This document shows, one piece after another, positions 51,198 to 59,119 of a stretch of DNA of 64,000 nt. The DNA is from CAYMAZ01 sp964388575. Its GTDB lineage: Bacteria; Bacteroidota; Bacteroidia; Bacteroidales; DTU049. The DNA lies in NCBI GenBank assembly GCA_964388575.1, contig CAYMAZ010000016.1:1-64000 (forward strand). The letters are read 5' to 3'. The translations under genes and the position numbers were made by a program. The notes below the pieces were generated by a model. The model did not search any database. It had not been told where the DNA came from and saw only the letters and a program-made list of their open reading frames with translations. How positions within the stretch are numbered: the stretch's first letter is position 1; the number at the start of each line of letters is the position of its first letter.

Positions 51198-52340
51198 ATG
51201 AAAAGAATTATATGGTTATTGATTTATTGTCTCTCATTTTCTTCAGCTTTTTCCCAGACTGCATCAACAGTCAGTGACGGAAACTGGCTGAATCCTGTAA
51301 CCTGGGATTGTATGTGTGTGCCACTTCCCGGATATTCAATCACCATCAATCATCAGATTCTGATAGAAATTGATTTTGCCTATACAAGTGGTGAGATTGT
51401 TATAAACGCAGGTGCCAGTCTTCAGGAAAGTACACCGGGAGGGGATTTATGGGTTTCGGGAACAGGGTACTTAAGCAATTCAGGTCATCTTGAGATCAGT
51501 AATATTCATTATGAGGGAAATAATGGCTCTTTGATGAATGCCGGTTCTATTCAGTCAGTCAATATGCTTCTGACAACGGGATTGGATAATATCGGGCATA
51601 TTGTAACTGACAGCTTATACAACAACTTATTTCTGACGAATTACGGTATGATAGAAACAACAGCATTGACCAATGTCGCGATGTTCATAAATTCAGGCGG
51701 ACTTCGGTTTACAGACTATACAAACAATGGGGATTTTCAGAATGTAGGCGGAATTTGCACAGGGACTCATAATATGTGGAATCAGGGTAAAATCATCAAT
51801 CACACATATTCTGAAATTGAGATTGGACACAATCTTCTGAACAGCAATCAGCAAACATTCGATGCTTTGATTGAAAACAATGGGTTGATGTTTGTTGGGA
51901 ACAATTTTTATAATGTGGATACAATCAGAGGCGTATCAGGATATGTGGAAGTTGGAGATTCCTCTGTTAATTCAGGGTTTATGCTGGGAACATTTGACTT
52001 TTGTGATTTGACACCACCGGTATCTGTCCCTTTTGTTGACATCAATTTCGGAACCATTGGGCCAGGAATAAGCTGGTGTCAACAACAGAACATCGCTGAA
52101 AGCCAGGTACAAAAAATTGTGTTTTTTCAGAATCCGGTTGAGGATATTCTATATGTGTCAATACCTTGTATAAACAATTGTGAAATTCGGATATTTGATA
52201 ATTCCGGTCGCGAGGTATACAGAAAAACTGAATCAGATAAAAACCCGATCGTTGATGTTTCATGGCTACATACAGGGACATATACATTTAGCCTGAAAAC
52301 CGGAACTCAAATCCGGTCATATGTTTTCATAAAACGATGA
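51198..52340 (+). CDS. Secreted T9SS protein of beta-solenoid type
   Basis: About 380 residues from MKRIIWLLIY (ATG 51198, not the TTG at 51180). After the signal peptide (cut near AFSQ) comes a first domain with a Cys pair (WDCMCVPLPG), then a long set of Asn/Gly-rich rungs (SLMNAGSIQSVN, FLTNYGMIETTALTN, SGGLRFTDYTNNGDFQN) suggesting a beta-solenoid. It ends in a T9SS sorting domain (VFFQNPVEDILYVSIP, ending YVFIKR). Probably a surface or released adhesin-like protein; no enzyme motif. It stands alone between a transporter and the convergent lgt genes. Confidence 0.83.
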   Translation: MKRIIWLLIYCLSFSSAFSQTASTVSDGNWLNPVTWDCMCVPLPGYSITINHQILIEIDFAYTSGEIVINAGASLQESTPGGDLWVSGTGYLSNSGHLEISNIHYEGNNGSLMNAGSIQSVNMLLTTGLDNIGHIVTDSLYNNLFLTNYGMIETTALTNVAMFINSGGLRFTDYTNNGDFQNVGGICTGTHNMWNQGKIINHTYSEIEIGHNLLNSNQQTFDALIENNGLMFVGNNFYNVDTIRGVSGYVEVGDSSVNSGFMLGTFDFCDLTPPVSVPFVDINFGTIGPGISWCQQQNIAESQVQKIVFFQNPVEDILYVSIPCINNCEIRIFDNSGREVYRKTESDKNPIVDVSWLHTGTYTFSLKTGTQIRSYVFIKR

Positions 52341-52371
52341 TTTCAGGTTCAGGATGAAGAAAGTCAGGATA

Positions 52372-53208
52372 TTATTTCTTAGATTTATGATGTCGTTTGG
52401 CCAAATCTTCATTGGAAGTAACAGGAATTTTACGAGAAGCAATAATGAAGAAGATCCCAATGATTACAAAGGGAATACTTAATATTTGTCCCATATTCAG
52501 CATCATGTCCTGTTCAAAGCCAACCTGAACTTCTTTCATGAATTCAACCAAGAATCTGGCTCCGAATACCAGGATAAGGAACCATCCAATCATCAGACCT
52601 CTAGGTGTTTCAGTTTTTTTTCTGTTGTAAAGAATCCATAAAAATCCGAAAATCAAAAGGTAGCACAGTGCTTCATAAATCTGTGTGGGATGTTTTGCCA
52701 CAAATTGACCGTCACGTACAAAAATAAATCCCCATGGAAGGGTTGTTTCATGTCCATATATTTCAGAATTCATCAGATTTCCAAGCCTGATAAATGCACC
52801 TGCAAGGGCTGTTGCCAGACTCATTCTGTCAAGGATCCAGACATATCTCGGGATTTTCTTTCCTGAGTAAAACCACAACACGATGAACAATCCAATCGTT
52901 CCCCCGTGACTTGCCAATCCTCCTTCCCATACTTTGAGCATATCGAGAGGGTTTTTTAGGTAATACGTTGGTTCGTAAAAAAAAATATGTCCAAGACGGG
53001 CTCCAACAATTGCACCGATAAAGACCCACACAGAAAGTATGTCAACTTCTTCGACAGGGATGCCTTCTATCCTGAAAAATCGTTGAAAAATATAATAACC
53101 GGTAATAAATCCCAGAACAAAAAGTAATCCGTAATATCTAACAGTAACAGGACCGATAGAAAACAATTCAGGAGAAACATCCCATGTGATGTATAATAAA
53201 TTGTGCAT
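52372..53208 (-). CDS. lgt: Prolipoprotein diacylglyceryl transferase, copy 1
   Basis: 278 residues, seven membrane helices. The Lgt landmarks are present: a SHGG motif (GGLASHGGTIG), the signature RLGNLMNSEIYG, HPTQIYEA and the terminal ARFLVEF Arg. It transfers diacylglycerol from phosphatidylglycerol to the lipobox Cys, the first step of lipoprotein maturation, needed by the many lipoproteins here. A paralogue lies 25 bp upstream. This copy matches the family best, so it is taken as the main enzyme. It has its own TAACTTTG -7 element (53228-53221). Confidence 0.93.
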   Translation of the reverse strand: MHNLLYITWDVSPELFSIGPVTVRYYGLLFVLGFITGYYIFQRFFRIEGIPVEEVDILSVWVFIGAIVGARLGHIFFYEPTYYLKNPLDMLKVWEGGLASHGGTIGLFIVLWFYSGKKIPRYVWILDRMSLATALAGAFIRLGNLMNSEIYGHETTLPWGFIFVRDGQFVAKHPTQIYEALCYLLIFGFLWILYNRKKTETPRGLMIGWFLILVFGARFLVEFMKEVQVGFEQDMMLNMGQILSIPFVIIGIFFIIASRKIPVTSNEDLAKRHHKSKK

Positions 53209-53220
53209 GAATTTTTTTTA

Positions 53221-53228
53221 CAAAGTTA
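53221..53228 (-). promoter_or_regulatory. -7 promoter element of lgt copy 1
   Basis: TAACTTTG on the minus strand, just downstream of the stop of the second lgt copy and 12 bp before the ATG at 53208. Suggests separate expression of the two copies. Confidence 0.45.
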
Positions 53229-53233
53229 GAAAT

Positions 53234-54046
53234 TTATGATGAATCAGAATTTATTGTTTGCTGTTTTGTTAAGGAAACATGCCATACCAGTATTATTCCC
53301 GTAAGGATAAAAGGCACACTGAGTAATTGTCCCATGTTCAGAAACATGTTTTCTTCAAAAGCAACCTGTGGCTGCTTAAAAAATTCTATCAAAAACCGGG
53401 AGCTGAATGAAAGAATCATTAACCATCCTGTCATGATACCTGCGGGCATAGTTTTCTTTTTAGTGTTATACATTAAGAGAAGAACAATAAATATTGAGAA
53501 ATAGGCTAATGCTTCATAGATTTGTGTAGGATGTTTTGCAATTGTTTCTCCTTTTCTTACAAAAATAAAACCCAACCGCATCCGGGTTTCAATTCCGTAT
53601 ATTTCAGAATTCATCAGGTTTCCAATTCTAATTAATGATGCAGCAAGTGCTCCCGGAATTGTGACTCTGTCGAGAAGCCAAAGTAATTTCCATTTTTTTT
53701 TGCGTGAATATAACCAGAAAAACAGCAACAGAGCAATCACAGCACCATGGCTTGCAACTCCACCTTCCCAGACTTTAAGGATTTTGGAAGGATTATTCAG
53801 ATAATAAACAGGTTCATAGAAGAAAACATGTCCCAGACGTGCTCCAAGAACCGCAATAACAAATGACCAGATCACCAGATTGTTGACTTCATCTGCCGAA
53901 ACTCCTTCAATACGGAAAAGACGCTTTAATATGAAATATCCAACTATAAATCCAAGCACAAACAAAATACCATAGTATTTGAGTGTGACAGTGCCAACCG
54001 AAAAGATATCGGGGGAAACGTCCCATGAAATTTGCAATAATTGCAT
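53234..54046 (-). CDS. Prolipoprotein diacylglyceryl transferase paralogue, copy 2
   Basis: 270 residues, clearly homologous along its length to the neighbouring lgt (ISWDVSPDIFSVGTVTLKYY, RIGNLMNSEIYG, HPTQIYEA, SSRFLIEF). The catalytic His stays (GGVASHGAVIA), but the following GG has become GA. So it is a tandem duplicate that probably still works, perhaps with different lipid or substrate preference, or it is drifting. A TATTTTTG -7 element lies at 54071-54064 (minus strand). Confidence 0.88.
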   Translation of the reverse strand: MQLLQISWDVSPDIFSVGTVTLKYYGILFVLGFIVGYFILKRLFRIEGVSADEVNNLVIWSFVIAVLGARLGHVFFYEPVYYLNNPSKILKVWEGGVASHGAVIALLLFFWLYSRKKKWKLLWLLDRVTIPGALAASLIRIGNLMNSEIYGIETRMRLGFIFVRKGETIAKHPTQIYEALAYFSIFIVLLLMYNTKKKTMPAGIMTGWLMILSFSSRFLIEFFKQPQVAFEENMFLNMGQLLSVPFILTGIILVWHVSLTKQQTINSDSS

Positions 54047-54063
54047 TTTGCTCTTTTTTTGAA

Positions 54064-54071
54064 CAAAAATA
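54064..54071 (-). promoter_or_regulatory. -7 promoter element of lgt copy 2
   Basis: TATTTTTG on the minus strand, 17 bp before the ATG at 54046. Confidence 0.45.
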
Positions 54072-54076
54072 TGAAA

Positions 54077-55006
54077 TTATTCTTTTTTTCTGGCAAGAGT
54101 TTCGGTGAAAGTAATAACAGTCATTCCGAGGAGAATAAAGCCGATAGCGATAAAAAGACCTGCATTTGACTCTGAAGGGAATGTCCAGAGGTATTTCTCA
54201 ACGATTTTATCACCGCTTCTACTAAGTATCAGTTCTCCAGCAGCATTGGATTTCCAGACAGGAACTTTCCATGGCCAGATGATCAGCAGAGAACCGAACA
54301 TAAATCCGGAAAGCAGAGAAATCGTCTGATTGCGGAATTTTTTAAATATCCAGGCCAGAATATACGAAAATACAAGTAATCCTGCCCCAGCTCCGATAAT
54401 GACAGGAAGCAATATGCTGAAATCAGCTTCGTTCACTGCGTGTATCATAACCAATTCGTAATTTCCCATGAGCACAAGCACAAAAGAACCGCTGAGGCCA
54501 GGAAGAATCATACTGCACGCAGCCACAGCACCGCAGATTATCAGATACACAATGTCTCTGTTTTCTCCCATTGGTTTGAGTAAAGCCATTGAAACAGCGA
54601 TGGTTGTCCCGAAGATAAAGAACAAAATCACAGCCGGTGACCATTTCTTTACGGTTTTGGCAACAAACCATACTGAAGCTAAAACAAGTCCGAAAAAGAA
54701 AGCCCAGACATAAACAGGATAATGTGCAAAAAGATACTCCAACAGTCTGGCAATTGAAACGATTGCTGTGAAAATTCCAAGTCCAAGAGCAATCATAAAC
54801 AACAAGTCTGTATAAGTGAACCATTGAGAAAATTTTCCATGGAAAAGCAGCTTCATTGAATTGATGCTGAATGTATTTTTGATCGCATTGATGATACGCT
54901 CAAAGATGCCGGTAATTAATGCAATTGTTCCGCCGGAAACACCGGGAATAACATTGGCAGCCCCCATGGCAAGCCCTTTAAGAAAGAAGACCACAGATTT
55001 CAACAT
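54077..55006 (-). CDS. DUF368 (PopT-like) polyprenyl-phosphate transporter
   Basis: 309 residues with about eight to nine membrane helices and the DUF368 hallmark GLAMGAANVIPGVSGGTIAL near the N-terminus plus the repeat ILPGLSGSFVLVLMGNYE in the second half. DUF368 proteins (PopT) have been reported as undecaprenyl-phosphate flippases that return the C55 carrier to the cytoplasmic face. It is 11 bp downstream of the ComA-like gene and upstream of both lgt genes, giving a membrane-lipid flavour to this stretch. Confidence 0.9.
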   Translation of the reverse strand: MLKSVVFFLKGLAMGAANVIPGVSGGTIALITGIFERIINAIKNTFSINSMKLLFHGKFSQWFTYTDLLFMIALGLGIFTAIVSIARLLEYLFAHYPVYVWAFFFGLVLASVWFVAKTVKKWSPAVILFFIFGTTIAVSMALLKPMGENRDIVYLIICGAVAACSMILPGLSGSFVLVLMGNYELVMIHAVNEADFSILLPVIIGAGAGLLVFSYILAWIFKKFRNQTISLLSGFMFGSLLIIWPWKVPVWKSNAAGELILSRSGDKIVEKYLWTFPSESNAGLFIAIGFILLGMTVITFTETLARKKE

Positions 55007-55017
55007 GTGGAGAAGTA

Positions 55018-55806
55018 TTATTTGGAAGGGATTGATTTGAAATCTTCTGGAAGAAAGTCGAAAAATGTATCACCGCGAAGCCCAAGTCTCAGTGTCTCCA
55101 ATGAAATGACTTCCCCTGGTGCAATATTACCGAGATTTACATCTGATCCAAATTGCTTGATAAACCAAACCTGCTGTCCCTTGTTCGGTGCTTCCCACAA
55201 AATTCTGGATTCATCTGTCTGAGACCTGATGAGCTCAATCAACCCTGTTTTTGGTTTTCCTGAGGAGTCATAAATTCCCACGTTACCACCTTCACGGGCT
55301 TCTGCAATGACCCATGATGATCCGGCCTTCATTTCAAGATTCATTTGTCTTACCCATTCTTCATCAGAAAGGACAACATCAGTCTGCTTGCTTCCAACTT
55401 CAGACAATACTGTAAAATGTGCTGAGAAATCTGATATAATTTCAAGTTTCAGTTCATGAGGCATAGTGAGAGAACCATCAGATATTTCCACATGATCAAC
55501 ACCGAATTTTCGACAAATCTGAATGTAATCCTCAATGACATTTCTGATCAGAAAAGCTTCAAACAATGTTCCTCCAAAATGTACGCGGATTCCTGCTTTC
55601 TGGTAAGTTCTGATTTTATCAGACAGCTGGTTGGTAATCAATGAAGTACCGAACCCGAGTTTAACAAAATCGATAAGATGGCCGGATGATGAAATCAGTT
55701 GTTCTGCTTCCTGAACACTGAGTCCTTTGTCCATAACCATTGTCAGGCCCTTTTTACGTGGTTTGTTGTCCCTGTGTGGGAGATTCGGTATTTGAAAATT
55801 TCTCAT
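55018..55806 (-). CDS. Phosphosulfolactate synthase (ComA) family protein
   Basis: 262 residues, TIM-barrel type. Diagnostic segments are KPRKKGLTMVMDKGL, FVKLGFGTSLI, VHFGGTLFEAFL, VEISDGSLTMP and VIAEAREGGNVG. ComA joins sulfite to phosphoenolpyruvate, the first step to coenzyme M in methanogens; in bacteria the family may feed sulfolactate, sulfopyruvate or cysteate-type compounds. A link to sulfonolipid headgroups of Bacteroidota is a speculation only. It lies between the TPR gene (13 bp) and the DUF368 gene (11 bp). Confidence 0.85.
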   Translation of the reverse strand: MRNFQIPNLPHRDNKPRKKGLTMVMDKGLSVQEAEQLISSSGHLIDFVKLGFGTSLITNQLSDKIRTYQKAGIRVHFGGTLFEAFLIRNVIEDYIQICRKFGVDHVEISDGSLTMPHELKLEIISDFSAHFTVLSEVGSKQTDVVLSDEEWVRQMNLEMKAGSSWVIAEAREGGNVGIYDSSGKPKTGLIELIRSQTDESRILWEAPNKGQQVWFIKQFGSDVNLGNIAPGEVISLETLRLGLRGDTFFDFLPEDFKSIPSK

Positions 55807-55819
55807 AATAACTTGATGA

Positions 55820-57241
55820 TTAAAGGTATTGGTTTAAAATATCAATGATTTTCCTGTTTTTTTGTAAAAGCGGATTATAAAGAAAAAGTAACTCATAGCT
55901 TTTGGGATCTATTGTTAATGCAGATTGTAGACGGGTGCTCCCCTCTGCATCCAACCCTCCTTCAAAACTTATTGCTGCTGCGCGATATAAAATTTCTACA
56001 TTTTCAGGATTATGAAAGATTGCTTCGTCCAGTACTGAAAGTGCTTCAGAATAATCGTTAAAATATTCAGTAAGCATCCCACTCAGTGAAAGCCATGCAT
56101 TTACATCTTCGGAATTCAGGGAGAGTCCTTTTCTGAAGGAATCAACGGCCTGTGAATACAGTTCAAGCTGTTCCGCTAAATAGGCTTTGAACAGCCAAAG
56201 ATCTGCAACATCATCATAATCCTCAATAACCCGGTTAATTTGTTTATATGCTGATGTAAACCTGTCAATTCCTGCGTATGCATAAGCAAGACCAAGGTGT
56301 GCATCTGTCATTTCTCCATCAAGGCTGATGGCTTTATGAAAATGATGAATCGCTGTTTTGTAGTCTTTCTTCTGAGAGTAACAATAGGCAATGTAACTAT
56401 GGATGGATGCATCGTTTTTTTCATATTCCAGAACACTTTTGTAAACATTGATTGCACTATCAATTCGGTTAAGGGCAGAAAGGGCAGATCCCATTTTTAT
56501 GGCAGCTGTTGTAAACCTCGGCTCAATGGCAAGCACAAATTCAAAACATTCAATTGCTTTTTCAAGCAATCCCGTACCATAGTATAGTGTTCCCAGGTTG
56601 AACCATGCATAAGTGTTAAACGGCTCGTTGTCAATAAGTTTCATAAAAAAGATGATGCCTTCTTCTTCTCTTCCGAGAATGTTGTAGCAATAGGCAAGAG
56701 AAGACATTGCCTCTGAATTTCCTGAGTGAAAACGAATAAGTTCTTTGAGATAGTGAATCATTTTATGGTGTTGTCCGGCATCATCCAGGGCATCCACAAT
56801 CTGTTGCATGACAAGTTGTTTTTCATCCTGTTCTACATATTTGAGAGCAGTTTCAAGATAATGAACAGCATCTGCCTGTTTGCCTGTGTCTGAAAGAATT
56901 TCTCCAATTGATATCAAGGCTTCTATATTATCCGGCTGGTCTTTCAGGATGTTTTTCAGCATGATTATGGCTTTCGGTGAACGACCTGTTGCGTGATAAT
57001 AACGACACTGATATACCAGCATTTCTGTGTTATCAGGATATTGGCTTAATCCCAGATCAAGAGCTCTTCTGGCATACTGCAGCTGTGAAGTCATGATATA
57101 ATAATCAATCAGCTCAATCAACTCATCGGCATCGAAGAATGATGTCTGATGGTTCTGCATCATCTGCTCAAAACGGGATAAAAGCTCAGAAAGAAAGTCA
57201 TCTGAATGATTTCCGTCCATATGATCGTTATCGTTATTCAT
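55820..57241 (-). CDS. Tetratricopeptide repeat protein
   Basis: 473 residues without signal peptide, almost entirely TPR units of 34 residues (about 11-12), for example AWFNLGTLYYGTGLLEKAIE and AHLGLAYAYAGIDRFTSAYK. A cytoplasmic scaffold, probably housekeeping in Bacteroidota; the partner is unknown. It heads the minus-strand run TPR-ComA-DUF368 and has a textbook promoter (57259-57290). Confidence 0.9.
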   Translation of the reverse strand: MNNDNDHMDGNHSDDFLSELLSRFEQMMQNHQTSFFDADELIELIDYYIMTSQLQYARRALDLGLSQYPDNTEMLVYQCRYYHATGRSPKAIIMLKNILKDQPDNIEALISIGEILSDTGKQADAVHYLETALKYVEQDEKQLVMQQIVDALDDAGQHHKMIHYLKELIRFHSGNSEAMSSLAYCYNILGREEEGIIFFMKLIDNEPFNTYAWFNLGTLYYGTGLLEKAIECFEFVLAIEPRFTTAAIKMGSALSALNRIDSAINVYKSVLEYEKNDASIHSYIAYCYSQKKDYKTAIHHFHKAISLDGEMTDAHLGLAYAYAGIDRFTSAYKQINRVIEDYDDVADLWLFKAYLAEQLELYSQAVDSFRKGLSLNSEDVNAWLSLSGMLTEYFNDYSEALSVLDEAIFHNPENVEILYRAAAISFEGGLDAEGSTRLQSALTIDPKSYELLFLYNPLLQKNRKIIDILNQYL

Positions 57242-57258
57242 CTTTTAAAAATTCGATG

Positions 57259-57290
57259 CAAAGATACGATTTTTTGGCAGATGCATCAAA
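57259..57290 (-). promoter_or_regulatory. Promoter of the TPR-ComA-DUF368 run
   Basis: On the minus strand TTTG (57290-57287), 20-bp spacer, TATCTTTG (57266-57259), then ATG 57241 after 17 bp. One of the best consensus matches in the window. Confidence 0.75.
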
Positions 57291-57530
57291 ATTCAAGACT
57301 TAACTTACGCCAATTCTACTGATAAAAAAATACCCAAACAAGTTGTACAGCGTGCAAATTATGAGGTTGTTCAAAAGTTGGTCGATCCAAAATATAAAAA
57401 TACTTAAGTTCAAATTCATTATAGGAAAATTCATATTATGAACTGAACGAAGGGATAATGTCATATGATAAATTCGTTTTTTAAGAACCAAGCATATTTT
57501 CAGATCATTAAAGAAAAAATTCCTTTAAAT

Positions 57531-57563
57531 TTTGTTTTGATATTAAAAAATGTATTAACTTTG
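57531..57563 (+). promoter_or_regulatory. Promoter of greA
   Basis: TTTG at 57531-57534 (another at 57536-57539) and TAACTTTG at 57556-57563, predicting a transcript start near 57570 and a leader of about 60 nt to ATG 57630. Confidence 0.7.
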
Positions 57564-57570
57564 CAAAAAA

Positions 57571-57606
57571 CAAGGAGGCACTGGTTGTCTTCTTGTTTTA
57601 TTTTTT
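57571..57606 (+). terminator. Terminator-like hairpin in the greA leader
   Basis: CAAGGAGGCA (57571-57580) pairs with TGTCTTCTTG (57586-57595), ten pairs including two G-T wobbles, with a 5-nt loop CTGGT, followed by TTTTATTTTTT. It begins at the predicted transcript start. It contains a sequestered AAGGAGG. It could attenuate greA or yield a short leader RNA, as reported for GraL in E. coli. Confidence 0.6.
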
Positions 57607-57629
57607 CAAAAAGCTTGGAGGAACATAAA

Positions 57630-58112
57630 ATGAGCAAACCTGTTTATTTTACAAAAGAAGGTCTTCAGAAACTGAAGGAAGAGCTGGAGCATCTACAAAC
57701 AGTAGAACGGAATAAAATTTCCCAGCAAATAGCAGAAGCCAGAGACAAGGGCGATTTATCAGAAAATGCAGAATATGATGCAGCCAAAGATGCTCAGGGA
57801 ATGCTTGAACTAAAAATTTCAAAACTTCAGGAAGCAATCACCAAAGCCAGAGTGATTGATGAGTCAAAGATGACAAATTCTGAAGTGAGACTTTTTTCAA
57901 CAGTGAAAATCAGAAATGTGAAAACCAAAGCAGAATTCACATACTCACTTGTTTCGGAGAATGAGGCAAATTTAAAGGAAGGGAAAATTTCAGTCACTTC
58001 TCCTATTGGCAATGGTCTGTTGGGAAAAAAAGTAGGAGAAATTGCCGAAATTAATGCTCCAGCCGGAGCAATGCATTTTGAGGTTCTTGATATTAAAGTT
58101 ATGGAGTTATGA
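57630..58112 (+). CDS. greA: Transcription elongation factor GreA
   Basis: 160 residues from MSKPVYFTKEGLQKLKEEL, standard GreA. The N-terminal coiled coil has the acidic tip DLSENAEYDAAKDAQ, which stimulates RNA cleavage by stalled RNA polymerase, and the C-terminal FKBP-like domain ends SPIGNGLLGKKVGEIAEINA. The start is fixed by a GGAGG at 57617-57621, a rare good Shine-Dalgarno in this window; the longer frame from 57465 crosses the promoter and hairpin. It overlaps the HIT gene by 4 bp. Confidence 0.96.
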   Translation: MSKPVYFTKEGLQKLKEELEHLQTVERNKISQQIAEARDKGDLSENAEYDAAKDAQGMLELKISKLQEAITKARVIDESKMTNSEVRLFSTVKIRNVKTKAEFTYSLVSENEANLKEGKISVTSPIGNGLLGKKVGEIAEINAPAGAMHFEVLDIKVMEL

Positions 58113-58504
58113 CCAGCATTTTTTCAAAAATTGTAAAAAGGGAGATTCCCGCTTACATCGTTTATGAAGATGAGCTCTGTCTGGCATTTCTTGATATCAA
58201 TCCGCTTGCAGCAGGACATACGTTGATTATTCCAAAAAAGGAAGTTGACTACATTTTTGATCTTGATAAACATTCATACACAGTATTGATGCTAGCTGCA
58301 CAAAAAGTTGCAAAGGCAATAGACCAATGGACAACAGCCAAAAGGGTCGGAATTGCTGTGATTGGTCTCGAAGTTCCCCATGCACACATTCATCTGGTGC
58401 CAATCAATGGCATACATGATATTGATTTTGCAAAGCCAAAGTTAAAGTTTACTCCAGAGGAGTTTCAACAAATCTGTATTGAAATTTCTGCAAATATCCA
58501 GTAA
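58109..58504 (+). CDS. HIT-family nucleotide hydrolase-like protein
   Basis: 131 residues with the histidine triad HAHIHLVPIN and the usual start SIFSKIVKREIPAYIVYEDE. The class binds nucleotides and hydrolyses phosphoramidate-like bonds (Hint branch). Overlap of ATGA with greA shows translational coupling; the greA-HIT pair is familiar in Bacteroidota. Confidence 0.93.
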   Translation: MTSIFSKIVKREIPAYIVYEDELCLAFLDINPLAAGHTLIIPKKEVDYIFDLDKHSYTVLMLAAQKVAKAIDQWTTAKRVGIAVIGLEVPHAHIHLVPINGIHDIDFAKPKLKFTPEEFQQICIEISANIQ

Positions 58505-58564
58505 AGGGATACTGAAGTGTCACTGTGACAGAAGAAGATTTATAACAATTCAGGAACTTCTAAT

Positions 58565-59110
58565 TTAGACCAATCTGTCCGGATTCTGAGATAAAAAGGC
58601 GTTCCAGTCCTTATAGCTGCCTGAATCTTTAGGAATTTTATTCTGAAAACCGTGACATACAGCAGCCGCAACAGCATCACTGGCATCAAGCATCTGACTG
58701 CCGAAGTCAAAGCCATACATGTTTTTCAGCATTCCGGCAACCTGTTCCTTCGAAGCATTTCCGTTTCCTGTTACAGATTGTTTTATTTTTTTCGGACTGT
58801 ATTCAAATACCGGCAACTGCCTTGCAAGTGCAGCGGCAATTGCAACGCCCTGTGCCCGGCCCAGTTTAAGCATGGACTGTACATTTTTTGCATAAAACGG
58901 ACTTTCAATGCTCAATTCATCCGGATGATACTTGTCAATGAGTTCTGTGACAAAAGTATATATTTTGCCAAGTTTTATATAAACGTCTTTTGTTTTGACC
59001 AAAGATAAAATACCGCAATCAATAATCTCAATTTTCGTATTTTTGCTGCATATCAACCCATAACCAAGGATGTTTGTCCCGGGATCTATGCCAAGAATGA
59101 TCTTTTCCAA
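58565..59110 (-). CDS. ruvC: Crossover junction endodeoxyribonuclease RuvC
   Basis: 181 residues. The four acidic residues are visible in ILGIDPGTNILGYG, SIESPFYAKN and MLDASDAVAAAVCH. Resolves Holliday junctions. It is divergent from the flippase-like gene with only 9 bp between starts; its TAACTTTG -7 element (59146-59139, minus strand) lies inside the first codons of that gene. Confidence 0.95.
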   Translation of the reverse strand: MEKIILGIDPGTNILGYGLICSKNTKIEIIDCGILSLVKTKDVYIKLGKIYTFVTELIDKYHPDELSIESPFYAKNVQSMLKLGRAQGVAIAAALARQLPVFEYSPKKIKQSVTGNGNASKEQVAGMLKNMYGFDFGSQMLDASDAVAAAVCHGFQNKIPKDSGSYKDWNAFLSQNPDRLV

Positions 59111-59119
59111 TTCACGTCA

